Below are positions 34,842 through 43,401 of a DNA stretch of 64,000 bases, piece after piece. The position numbers and the translations under genes were made by a program. Below the pieces are notes generated by a model. It saw nothing but the letters and a program-made list of their open reading frames with translations. It did not search any database and was not told the DNA's origin. Position 1 is the first letter of the stretch. Each line of letters starts with the position of its first letter. The stretch comes from an uncultured Ignavibacteriales bacterium. GTDB lineage: Bacteria; Bacteroidota; Ignavibacteria; Ignavibacteriales; Ignavibacteriaceae. Location: assembly GCA_903929035.1 (NCBI GenBank), contig CAIYTF010000091.1, forward strand, positions 1 through 64,000. The letters are read 5' to 3'.

Positions 34842-37291
34842 CATTTATTATTTTTCTTTCATATTCTGCATTCGCGCAGTCTCCGCACGGGTCTGGTTTG
34901 TCGCTGGATTGCTCCGGATGCCACACTTCAACAAGTTGGAAAGTCAATCCGGCGAAAATATTTTTTAGTCACGCGAATACAAAATATGAGCTGACGGGAC
35001 AACATAAAAACGTTGACTGCAGGCAGTGTCACGTGTCGCTCGTGTTTTCTGATGCGAAAACCAATTGCATCGGATGCCATCGCGATATGCACAAAAACAG
35101 CGTGGGTACCGATTGCCAACGCTGCCACACAACAGAAAATTGGATTGTTAATAATACTAACTTATTGCATCAGTCAACGCGTTTCCCGCTTGTTGGGAAC
35201 CACGCGAAATCAGACTGCGGAAGCTGCCATACAGACTATAAACAATTGAATTTTTCAGTTAATGGAGTGACTTGTTACACCTGTCACACCGCCAACTATA
35301 ATTCGGCAAGAAACCCTAATCATATCGCTGCAAACTATTCAAGAAATTGCGATGAATGCCATCGTTCCTCCACACCAACCTGGCGGAGTTCTCAATTCAG
35401 ACACGATTCATTTCCTCTTGAACAAGGACATAAGATTGAAGATTGCTTCGCTTGTCATAAGTCCGGCGTTTTCACAGGGTTAAGTAAGGATTGCTATTCG
35501 TGTCACAATGATAAGTTTTCTGCAACGTCAAACCCTAATCATATTACTGCAAAGTTTAGTACAAATTGTTCCGAATGTCACGCGCCAACTGTTTGGACTG
35601 AATCTAAGTTTAATCATAATCTCACCACGTTTCCTTTGACCGGAAAACACACGGCAGTATCCTGCATTGAATGCCATAAAAACGGCAATTACTCGAGCAT
35701 ATCCAAAGAATGTAAATCGTGTCACGATGGTGCAGCAGCAGCGGTGGTTACTGTTAATCATAAGTTAGGAAATTTTTCACAAGTTTGCACTGACTGCCAT
35801 ACAACCTCCGCTTGGAAGCCTTCTTCATTTACTCACGATGCAACTCCATTTCCATTGACCGGCTTACATATTACTCAATTGTGTAATAGATGCCACACTG
35901 CTGTTTACTCCGGCACATCAAAAGAATGCAAGACCTGCCATCTTGCGGCAATGAACGCGGCCACTAATCCTGATCATAAAATCAGTAATTTCCCGCAAGT
36001 GTGTACAACGTGCCACACGACTACTGTTTGGAAACCGTCATCATTTAATCACGGTGCAACTGCATTCCCGCTGACGGGTGCTCACGTGACTCAGTTTTGC
36101 AATAAATGTCACGCGACACAATTTGCAGGAACAAAAACTGACTGCTATTCGTGCCATCAAGCTGCATATACAAGCGCGGTAAATCCTAACCACGTTACTG
36201 GAGGTTATCCAAAAGATTGCGTTCAATGCCACAACAGCAATGCTTGGAAACCTGCAACATTTAATCATAATGCAACCGCGTTCCCGTTAACAGGTGCGCA
36301 TCAAACAACAGAGTGCATAAAATGTCACGCTGCCGGATATACCGGAACCACGAAAGATTGCAAGACCTGCCACCTAACGGCAATGAATGCCGCGACAAAT
36401 CCAGATCATAAAGTCACAAATTTCCCGCAAGTGTGTACCGCCTGCCACACTACAAGCGATTGGAAATTTGATCACGGTACAGGAACTTCGGTTGATTGTT
36501 ACTCTTGTCATCAACCGGCATACGTAAATTCAACAAATCCAAATCACGTTGCGGGCGGATACCCGACTACTTGCAAAACTTGTCATACAACAACGGCTTG
36601 GATTCCATCAAACTTTAATCACACCGCTACCGGATTTACAATTGACGGCGGACATACAACCGTGACTTGCGGGCAGTGTCATCCCGGAAACATCACGCGC
36701 GTTGACCCTGCTTGCAAAACTTGTCATACACCTAAATATACTGCCACGACAAATCCGTCACATACAGCTTTGTCGATTTCGTTAGACTGCGTGACTTGCC
36801 ATACAACCGTGAAAGGCTGGATACCTGCACTTTTTCCTAACCACGCGGCATATTTCGCGTTTGCCGGAGCACATATTGCTATTGCAAGTAATTGCGCTTC
36901 CTGTCATAATGGTTCTTATCCGGTGCAGACCGCGAGAGTTTGCGATAATTGCCACTCGGTAAAATATAACGCTACCACGAATCCACCTCATTCTTTAGTT
37001 GCTTATTCCAGAACTTGTACTTCCTGCCATACTCAAACAGCTTGGACACCCGCGCCAACTTACGTACACCCAACATATAGCTATACAGTAAAGCACAGTT
37101 CAAAAAAATGTAACGAGTGCCATACGACTAATACAGCAGGCTATGTCCCTCAATGTATTAGTTGTCATCAATCTGATTTCAATGAAGAACATAAATCAAG
37201 CGCAAGAAAAGACTGCTGGGCATCAGGCTGCCATACAAACCCTAAGAATTTTGATCACAGACCTGCACGCGCAAAAATTAGGATAGATTAA
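34820..37291 (+). CDS. Exported giant multihaem cytochrome c (32 CXXCH plus one CX4CH)
   Basis: 823 residues with a signal peptide (MRCLSQIAFIIFLSYSAFAQ). I count 32 CXXCH motifs and a final 'CWASGCH' (CX4CH), so 33 potential haems. The middle is built of repeats such as 'NPDHKxxNFPQVCTxCHTT' and 'FPLTGAHxTxxCxKCH'. It is Thr/Asn/Ser-rich and ends 'FDHRPARAKIRID'. There is no membrane anchor. The start lies inside the last codons of the preceding gene, suggesting translational coupling. It is homologous to the next gene end to end except for a central block, so the two derive from duplication. Likely part of an outer-surface or cross-membrane electron conduit. Confidence 0.92.
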   Translation: MRCLSQIAFIIFLSYSAFAQSPHGSGLSLDCSGCHTSTSWKVNPAKIFFSHANTKYELTGQHKNVDCRQCHVSLVFSDAKTNCIGCHRDMHKNSVGTDCQRCHTTENWIVNNTNLLHQSTRFPLVGNHAKSDCGSCHTDYKQLNFSVNGVTCYTCHTANYNSARNPNHIAANYSRNCDECHRSSTPTWRSSQFRHDSFPLEQGHKIEDCFACHKSGVFTGLSKDCYSCHNDKFSATSNPNHITAKFSTNCSECHAPTVWTESKFNHNLTTFPLTGKHTAVSCIECHKNGNYSSISKECKSCHDGAAAAVVTVNHKLGNFSQVCTDCHTTSAWKPSSFTHDATPFPLTGLHITQLCNRCHTAVYSGTSKECKTCHLAAMNAATNPDHKISNFPQVCTTCHTTTVWKPSSFNHGATAFPLTGAHVTQFCNKCHATQFAGTKTDCYSCHQAAYTSAVNPNHVTGGYPKDCVQCHNSNAWKPATFNHNATAFPLTGAHQTTECIKCHAAGYTGTTKDCKTCHLTAMNAATNPDHKVTNFPQVCTACHTTSDWKFDHGTGTSVDCYSCHQPAYVNSTNPNHVAGGYPTTCKTCHTTTAWIPSNFNHTATGFTIDGGHTTVTCGQCHPGNITRVDPACKTCHTPKYTATTNPSHTALSISLDCVTCHTTVKGWIPALFPNHAAYFAFAGAHIAIASNCASCHNGSYPVQTARVCDNCHSVKYNATTNPPHSLVAYSRTCTSCHTQTAWTPAPTYVHPTYSYTVKHSSKKCNECHTTNTAGYVPQCISCHQSDFNEEHKSSARKDCWASGCHTNPKNFDHRPARAKIRID

Positions 37292-37294
37292 CTT

Positions 37295-38908
37295 ATGAAG
37301 ATGTATTTTTGGGTGGGTTTGTTTTTTTGGGGAACTGCATTCGCGCAGTCTCCGCACGGTGCTAATTTTTTGATGGATTGCTCCGGCTGCCATACTGCAA
37401 CGAGTTGGACTGTCAATCCCTCGAAAATATTTTTTAGTCACTACAATACAAAATATTACCTAACAGGGCAGCATATAAATGTTGCCTGCAAGCAGTGCCA
37501 TACATCAATGGTATTTTCAGAAGCTAAAACCAATTGTGCAGGATGCCATCGCGATATGCACAAAAACAGCGTAGGTACAGATTGCCAACGCTGCCACACA
37601 ACAGAAAATTGGATAGTAAATAAAACTAACTTATTACATCAGTCAACGCGTTTCCCGCTTGTTGGTATCCACGCTAAAACTGATTGCGGCAGCTGCCATA
37701 GCGGATATAAAGAACTTAACTTTGCAGTACAGGAAGTTACTTGTTATTCTTGCCACTCAGCTGCCTACATTGCTGCCAAGCTCCCAAATCATATCGAGTC
37801 CAATTTTTCAAAAGATTGTGATCAGTGTCATCGTTCTTCTGCTTCATCGTGGATAGAAGCCCAATTCAGACACGAACAATTTCAAGGAGTTGCCTGCAAC
37901 ACCTGTCATTCTGCCAACTATGCAGGTACCACGAACCCTAATCACGCCGCGAGCAATTATCCTAAAAATTGCAGCCCTTGCCATAGCACCACCGCTTGGA
38001 AACCTGCAACACTTGATCATAGCCTCACTCAATTTCCACTGACAGGTGTACATCTATCAACATCCTGCGAAAAATGTCACGTGAATAATGTTTACTCGGG
38101 CACATCTGTTGACTGTTACGCGTGCCATCAGACAGCTTATTCGAATGCTACAAACCCAAATCATATATCTGCAGGATACCCGACAAACTGCAAAACTTGC
38201 CACACGACAACCGCGTGGGTTCCATCAAACTTTAATCATACAGCCACCGGATTTACACTTGAAGGCGGACATACAACTGTCGCTTGCGCCCAGTGCCACT
38301 CGGGAACTATAGGGCACATTGACCCTGCTTGTAAAACTTGTCATACACCAAAATATACTGCCACGACAAATCCGTCACATACAGCTTTGTCGATTTCGTT
38401 AGACTGCGCGACTTGCCATACAACCGTGAAAGGCTGGAAGCCTGCACAATTTCCTAACCACGCGGCATATTTCGCGTTTGCCGGAGCGCATATTGCTATT
38501 GCAAATAATTGTGCTTCCTGTCATAACGGTTCTTATCCGGTGCAGACCGCGAGAGTTTGCGATAATTGCCACTCGGCAAAATTTAACGCTACCACGATCC
38601 CGCCGCATTCGTTAGTTGCTTATTCCCGAACTTGCACTATATGCCACACGCAAACCGCTTGGACTCCCGCGCCAACATACGCCCATCCAACTTATAACTA
38701 TAAAGTAAAGCATAGTTCAAAAAAATGTAACGAGTGCCATACAACCAATACCGCCGGATATGTGCCCCAATGTATTAGTTGTCATCAATCTGATTTCAAT
38801 GAAGAACATAAATCAAGTGCAAGAAAAGACTGCTGGGCATCAGGCTGCCATACAAGCCCTAATAATTTTGATCACAGACCGGTACGCGCTAAAATTAGGA
38901 TAGACTAA
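37295..38908 (+). CDS. Exported multihaem cytochrome c (20 CXXCH plus one CX4CH), paralogue of preceding gene
   Basis: 537 residues with signal peptide (MKMYFWVGLFFWGTAFAQ). Counted haem motifs: 20 CXXCH plus 'CWASGCH'. The N-terminal 200 and C-terminal 235 residues are nearly the same as in the 823-residue cytochrome ('NPSHTALSISLDC', 'AYFAFAGAHIAIA', 'NFDHRPVRAKIRID'), while about 290 central residues are absent. Long stretches are identical at DNA level, which points to recent duplication or gene conversion. It is 3 bp from the previous stop, and the beta-barrel gene follows 4 bp downstream. Two near-identical partners of different length could give alternative conduits or heteromeric wires; that is inference. 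Confidence 0.92.
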   Translation: MKMYFWVGLFFWGTAFAQSPHGANFLMDCSGCHTATSWTVNPSKIFFSHYNTKYYLTGQHINVACKQCHTSMVFSEAKTNCAGCHRDMHKNSVGTDCQRCHTTENWIVNKTNLLHQSTRFPLVGIHAKTDCGSCHSGYKELNFAVQEVTCYSCHSAAYIAAKLPNHIESNFSKDCDQCHRSSASSWIEAQFRHEQFQGVACNTCHSANYAGTTNPNHAASNYPKNCSPCHSTTAWKPATLDHSLTQFPLTGVHLSTSCEKCHVNNVYSGTSVDCYACHQTAYSNATNPNHISAGYPTNCKTCHTTTAWVPSNFNHTATGFTLEGGHTTVACAQCHSGTIGHIDPACKTCHTPKYTATTNPSHTALSISLDCATCHTTVKGWKPAQFPNHAAYFAFAGAHIAIANNCASCHNGSYPVQTARVCDNCHSAKFNATTIPPHSLVAYSRTCTICHTQTAWTPAPTYAHPTYNYKVKHSSKKCNECHTTNTAGYVPQCISCHQSDFNEEHKSSARKDCWASGCHTSPNNFDHRPVRAKIRID

Positions 38909-38912
38909 CTTT

Positions 38913-40511
38913 ATGAAGATATTTTTTTTATTATTTCTGTTCTTTTTAGCAAATATGTATGCTCAAGAACTGCCAAAAATTCGTACAGTAGGAACTATTT
39001 CTTATGTTTCGAGCCAATATTACTATGTTCAGTTTGATAACACGGAAGGGTTTTCAGCAGGTGACACATTATTTATTACGACAGAAATAAACACCGTTCC
39101 TGCTCTGCGGATTAAATTTATTTCCACGCGCTCGGCAGCTTGCGAGAAAATTTCCGGAATGACTATCCCGATGAAGAAAGGAACTGATTTGTTTGGGTAT
39201 AGGAAGCAAATAGCGCAAGAAGTTCAGCCGGATGATAAAACGGCAGTTGCTTCAACTAATACTGATATTTCAGGAAAAAATAAATTACCAAAAGTTATTG
39301 ATGACAACTTGAAAATAACAGGCAGGTTATCACTCCTTTCTGCAAGTGACTTTGCGTCTGCTTCTTCGTTTAATAGCCAGAGGTGGAGAAGCTCTATCAA
39401 CTTTACAGTGGAAAATTTTATTGTCCCGCGGCTTTCTTTATGTGACTATATGATTTATTCATATTCTGACAAAGACAGGCAATCCATCAAATCAGACCCT
39501 TTCAAGAACCTGAAAATTTATGATCTTGCTTTGCTATATAAACCCTCTCCTGAACTCTCTCTATGGCTTGGAAGACACCTCAATTATCGTATGGCAAATG
39601 CAGGTACTATTGACGGGCTTCAGCTTGAACGTACTGCAAAACCTTTTTTCTATGGATTCTTTGCCGGTTCGCATCCTTCTTTTACCGATTATGGATTTGA
39701 TTTGAACCAGTTTCAATTTGGCGGTTACATTGCCCGTGTTGACTCTTTTGGCAATAATGCTAATATGGAAAACACCGCGGCTTTTTTCAATCAAACAGTA
39801 AAACTAAAAACAGACCGCCGTTTCATTTATTTGCAGCATTCCGATAGTTTCCTCAAGGATATGGATATTTTAGTTTCTTCCGAACTAGATTTGTTTAAGA
39901 TTGAAAACAGCCAATCTATGAACACGCTTTCATTAACAAGTTTGTATAGTTCGCTGCGCTATACATTTACCCGCGACTTAAATGCTTCGATTTCCTATGA
40001 TGCGCGTAAAAATGTTGTTTATTATGAATCTTTCAAGACATACTTGGATAGTTTATTTTCAAACGAATTGTTGAAAGGACTGCGGTGGAATATTTCATAT
40101 CGTCCTTTCAATACAATGTCTATCGGGCTAAACGGCGGATTGCAATCACAGAAAAGCGATCCTAAACTTTCTCAAAACTACGGCAGTTATATGTATATTT
40201 CAGATTTGCCCATAATCCAATCAGATGCTAATATATCGGGAACATACCTTTCCGGATCATATATTAAAGGAATTACTGCCGGTGCGGAATTATCTAAACG
40301 CGTAACTGATAATCTATATCCATCTATAGGTTATCGATTTTTTTACTACAAGTATCAGTCAATTGCTGAAAGTATGACACAGCACGTTGTATTCTCCAAC
40401 ATATCTTTCACCATCTCACGCGATATTCAAATATCGCTATACTACGAAGGAACTATAGATAATTCAGGCAGTGCTAACCGAATATATATCGATTGCTCAA
40501 CACGGTTCTAA
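38913..40511 (+). CDS. Outer-membrane beta-barrel, probable porin partner of the multihaem cytochromes
   Basis: 532 residues with a signal peptide (MKIFFLLFLFFLANMYAQ). Residues ~22-95 form a small beta domain ('VGTISYVSSQYYYVQFDN...DTLFIT'). From ~130 onward there are many alternating amphipathic strands ending in aromatic residues, and the chain finishes 'IYIDCSTRF', the C-terminal Phe typical of beta-barrels. I do not recognise an MtrB/PioB signature or CXXC at the N-terminus. Its place as the last gene of the cytochrome operon, 4 bp after the third cytochrome, suggests it forms the pore or surface anchor that lets electrons cross the outer membrane. Confidence 0.75.
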   Translation: MKIFFLLFLFFLANMYAQELPKIRTVGTISYVSSQYYYVQFDNTEGFSAGDTLFITTEINTVPALRIKFISTRSAACEKISGMTIPMKKGTDLFGYRKQIAQEVQPDDKTAVASTNTDISGKNKLPKVIDDNLKITGRLSLLSASDFASASSFNSQRWRSSINFTVENFIVPRLSLCDYMIYSYSDKDRQSIKSDPFKNLKIYDLALLYKPSPELSLWLGRHLNYRMANAGTIDGLQLERTAKPFFYGFFAGSHPSFTDYGFDLNQFQFGGYIARVDSFGNNANMENTAAFFNQTVKLKTDRRFIYLQHSDSFLKDMDILVSSELDLFKIENSQSMNTLSLTSLYSSLRYTFTRDLNASISYDARKNVVYYESFKTYLDSLFSNELLKGLRWNISYRPFNTMSIGLNGGLQSQKSDPKLSQNYGSYMYISDLPIIQSDANISGTYLSGSYIKGITAGAELSKRVTDNLYPSIGYRFFYYKYQSIAESMTQHVVFSNISFTISRDIQISLYYEGTIDNSGSANRIYIDCSTRF

Positions 40512-40939
40512 ATACCAAACTGACAACAAGTTAGATTAAATCAACCGTGTTATTCCGAGTACTCTGAAAGAGTTCAATTTGAATAACCGTGAGCAAAGTA
40601 CCGCGAAGCGGTGCGATGCTCACGGAAAACGCGCAGAATTCACTCTCTCGTCTCCGTAGGAGGCGAACTTACCACTCAATATCGCCCAAAAGTTACTGAG
40701 TATACCGGATTTTGGTTGTCCCCTTGCAGGGAACAGTACTTGTTTGTGACGTTTTCCGTGAGCATCGCACCGCTTCGCGGTACTTCGCTCACGGTTATTC
40801 AAATTTTACTCCTTTGGAGTATCGCCGCGAGCATTCCATTTACTGATTGCAGATTGATCGGCATACTATATAATGGACAGCTTCGTGTATAAAAAAAATA
40901 TTTACCGCTTACTGTTCGTGTATTCTTGATTTATTTCAA
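40512..40939. other. Intergenic region dominated by paired palindromes
   Basis: About 430 bases between convergent genes. Most of the region is the inverted pair at 40561-40820. The ORFs 40611 and 40620 are translations of this repeat and are rejected. No other feature is seen. Confidence 0.5.
40561..40820. repeat. Inverted pair of REP-like palindromes
   Basis: Two arms of 71 bp (40561-40631 and 40750-40820) are inverted copies with few mismatches. Each holds a 39-nt palindrome: outer stem CCGTGAGC/GCTCACGG and inner stem ACCGC-GAA-GCGGT (40587-40625 and, inverted, 40756-40794). Each outer end also has a small palindrome of the form 'ACTCCTTTGGAGT'. This is the architecture of a BIME (paired REP elements), and it separates two convergent operons. 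Confidence 0.8.
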
Positions 40940-42376
40940 TTATTGCCGTCTTTCTAAAAGCGCGACATTCTCTATATGATATGTATGAGGGAACATATCC
41001 ACGGGTTTTATTTTCACCAGCCGGTACGCGGTTTCCATTAACCGGATATCGCGTACTTGTGTTGCCGGATTGCAGCTCACGTAGATAATTTTAGCAGGAC
41101 TTAATTTAATAATATCTTCGATAGTATTTTTGTGCATACCATTTCGCGGAGGGTCCACGATAATGATATCCGGCTTAGGTATAGAGTTTTCTTCAATCAA
41201 CGGGATGAATGATTTATATAGGTCGGATGAAAAGAACTTAACATTTACCGTGTGGTTTAATTCTTTATTCGCGTTGGCATCGCGAACCGCGGAGGCGATC
41301 AATTCAAGTCCATAGACCTCTTTAACGAACTCAGCTATGAAAAGAGCAATTGTGCCTGCTCCGCAATAGAGATCATAAACTATTTCATTTCCTGTAAATT
41401 CTGCAAAGTCAACAGCGGTTTGATAAAGAGTTTCTCCCTGTCTTGTATTTGTCTGGAAGAATGAGTTCGCGCTGATCCTAAATTTTAGTTTTCCGATTTG
41501 GTCAATAATGAAGCCGGTGCCATAATCTATATATTCAACTTCACCTGTTGCAGTCATAGCTTTTTTTGTATTAACATTGTTTATAACCGTGGTTACTTCG
41601 GGAACAGCAGTGAGGATCGCGTTTGTAAATTCTTTCATTAGAGCCTCATCCCGTTCCGATGTCACGAGGTTAACCATTATTTCACCGGTTGTGCCTGCCT
41701 GACGTACAACAAGATTGCGGAGATACCCTGATTCACTTTTGTTATTGTAAATGCTGAAATTTCTCGTGAAAAAAAAGTTGGATGTGGTACGCAGGATTAT
41801 ATTCCCAGGTTCAGGATGCAGCTTGCAGTCGTCGATTTGTATTACTTGGTTAAATCCGTTTGGCGGATGAAATCCGAGCGCGGGTAATTTTCTCTCCTCC
41901 GCGTGAGTCGCGAGTTGAGAAAATGGCACCCATCTCCTTTCCGCGAATGAAAATTCCATTTTATTTCTGTAATGGAAAATATTATTGCAGGGAACTATAT
42001 CTTCGCGAATGAAATTATGCAAGTCATTTAGAGGAAAAAAAAGTTCGTCAATCTGCATTTGTTTATATGCAATTTGCTGTTGATAATCAAGGTCTTGCTG
42101 CTTACACCCGCCGCAGGACATAAAATACTTGCAGGGGGCATCAACGCGATGCGGTGACGCGACAATAACCTCTTCAAGATCGGCTTCGGCATAATTTTTT
42201 TTCAGTTTCGTGACGCGTGCTTTAACCGTATCGCCCGGGTAGGCAAAACGGACAAATATCTTTAGACTTTCTTCTTCAGCAGGAACTTCCTGCAGGGTTT
42301 TGGATAATTTTCCTAGTCCGAAACCTTCGAATACAAATTTATCTATATCGATATAGTATGATTCAAATTTCTTCAT
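40940..42376 (-). CDS. rlmD: 23S rRNA (uracil-C5)-methyltransferase, RlmD type
   Basis: 478 residues. An N-terminal TRAM-like domain ('VFEGFGLGKL', 'GDTVKARVTKLKKNYAEADLEEV') precedes the iron-sulfur ligands Cys82, Cys88 and Cys91 in 'PCKYFMSCGGCKQQ'. The SAM-dependent C-terminal domain has 'FFQTNTRQGETLYQ', 'VYDLYCGAGTIALFIA', 'IIVDPPRNGMHKNTIEDI' and the catalytic Cys in 'IIYVSCNPATQVRDI'. It makes m5U in 23S rRNA. RlmD and the related RlmC/RlmCD cannot be told apart reliably here. Its start overlaps the upstream methyltransferase stop by 4 nt. Confidence 0.9.
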   Translation of the reverse strand: MKKFESYYIDIDKFVFEGFGLGKLSKTLQEVPAEEESLKIFVRFAYPGDTVKARVTKLKKNYAEADLEEVIVASPHRVDAPCKYFMSCGGCKQQDLDYQQQIAYKQMQIDELFFPLNDLHNFIREDIVPCNNIFHYRNKMEFSFAERRWVPFSQLATHAEERKLPALGFHPPNGFNQVIQIDDCKLHPEPGNIILRTTSNFFFTRNFSIYNNKSESGYLRNLVVRQAGTTGEIMVNLVTSERDEALMKEFTNAILTAVPEVTTVINNVNTKKAMTATGEVEYIDYGTGFIIDQIGKLKFRISANSFFQTNTRQGETLYQTAVDFAEFTGNEIVYDLYCGAGTIALFIAEFVKEVYGLELIASAVRDANANKELNHTVNVKFFSSDLYKSFIPLIEENSIPKPDIIIVDPPRNGMHKNTIEDIIKLSPAKIIYVSCNPATQVRDIRLMETAYRLVKIKPVDMFPHTYHIENVALLERRQ

Positions 42377-43089
42377 AACGGCTTCTTCAATAAAAACAAA
42401 TGATAGAGAGTATGTTTTTGAGCCCCGCCGCGGAGATACATATTCGCCTCGTGCTGAAGGCTCTTGATATTTCTCCTCATCAGGTACCTGTCATCATCGG
42501 ATAGTCTTTCTTTTTCGGATTTGAGAACGGTTGCCTGCATCTTGTAAAGGTCTTCCATTGTATCGGTCAAATCAATGGTTTGGAATATTTCATAACCGAT
42601 TGATGCATAAAGCGGCGGCAATTCAGCCAAAAGAAATGGAGTAATATTTGACAAATTCCAGATATCTTTTACAGATCGCGGAGTTGGAAAATCACGTTTG
42701 ACAATTTCACCGACACATAGCATTCCGCCCTGTTTAAGAATACGAAACAGTTCTTTCAGTATTTTAGTATGATGTACCGTTGAAACAGAAGCCTGCGCGT
42801 AAATAAAGTCGAAAGAGTTCTCTAAAAAATCAGTGGTGTAGTAGTCCATAAACTTAACACTGCTCTTGATGTTTAATCGTTCCTCGATAAGCAGCGCGTC
42901 ATCATTAATAATAGTTTCTGTATCTGCGCCAAGCTCTCGTAACGTTATGGAGGCGTGATGCAAACCAGGTCCCATTAAAAGACCTTTCGTACCTTCAAGA
43001 GAATAGTTTTTAACAAAATAATTTAGCTGTTCATCCAATCCCGGAAGAATTATTTTGGCAGGCGGGATTTGTTGTTCATATCGTCTCAT
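42373..43089 (-). CDS. Class I SAM-dependent methyltransferase
   Basis: 238 residues. The SAM-binding core is recognisable but modified: 'TKGLLMGPGLHHASITLRELGADTETIINDD' (motif I region, G-P-G-x-H), 'FDFIYAQASVSTVHHTKILKELFRILKQGGMLCVGEI' (motifs post-I to III). The C-terminal half is helical. It is the first gene of an operon with rlmD (ATGA overlap), so an RNA or translation-related substrate is possible. The substrate is unknown. Confidence 0.75.
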   Translation of the reverse strand: MRRYEQQIPPAKIILPGLDEQLNYFVKNYSLEGTKGLLMGPGLHHASITLRELGADTETIINDDALLIEERLNIKSSVKFMDYYTTDFLENSFDFIYAQASVSTVHHTKILKELFRILKQGGMLCVGEIVKRDFPTPRSVKDIWNLSNITPFLLAELPPLYASIGYEIFQTIDLTDTMEDLYKMQATVLKSEKERLSDDDRYLMRRNIKSLQHEANMYLRGGAQKHTLYHLFLLKKPL

Positions 43090-43156
43090 AATACCTGATA
43101 ATTAATATCTAAATATACGATGGTTAATTGTTAATTTTTAATTGTTAGTGGGTTAT

Positions 43157-43401
43157 TGTCAAGTTTCACAAGGTTGTTAAAAACAGCTCTCTCTTTGTAA
43201 GGATAACAAAGAGAGAGGAAAAAGCAGCTGCAGGTAATCTGCATTGTAGATGTGACATATTTACCAAAGCTTGATTGAAAAATGGTACGAGTTAAAACCA
43301 AAACTTTTTATACAAACCCCTTTGGATTTCAAATTAAAATTATTATCTTTACAATAAAATTATTATTCAATTTTTCTTAAACAACCTTGTGAAACTTGAC
43401 A
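43157..43401. mobile_element. 245-bp element with perfect 22-bp terminal inverted repeats (MITE-like)
   Basis: Left end (43157-43178) and right end (43380-43401) are perfect inverted repeats, core 'CAAGTTTCACAAGGTTG'. The interior has no ORF but contains a hairpin 'CTCTCTCTTTGT'/'AACAAAGAGAGAG' near 43190-43216 and an AT-rich tail. The right end overlaps the GTG start taken for the fucosidase gene. It also fills most of the gap (43090-43388) between the two divergent genes. Confidence 0.75.

Noticed and set aside
33231-38608. Minus-strand and alternate-frame ORFs within the multihaem cytochrome genes
   Set aside because: The repeated CXXCH codons keep other frames open; these ORFs lack starts, domains and spacing of real genes.
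40611-40892. ORFs 40611 (+) and 40620 (-)
   Set aside because: They translate the inverted palindrome pair and have no coding character.
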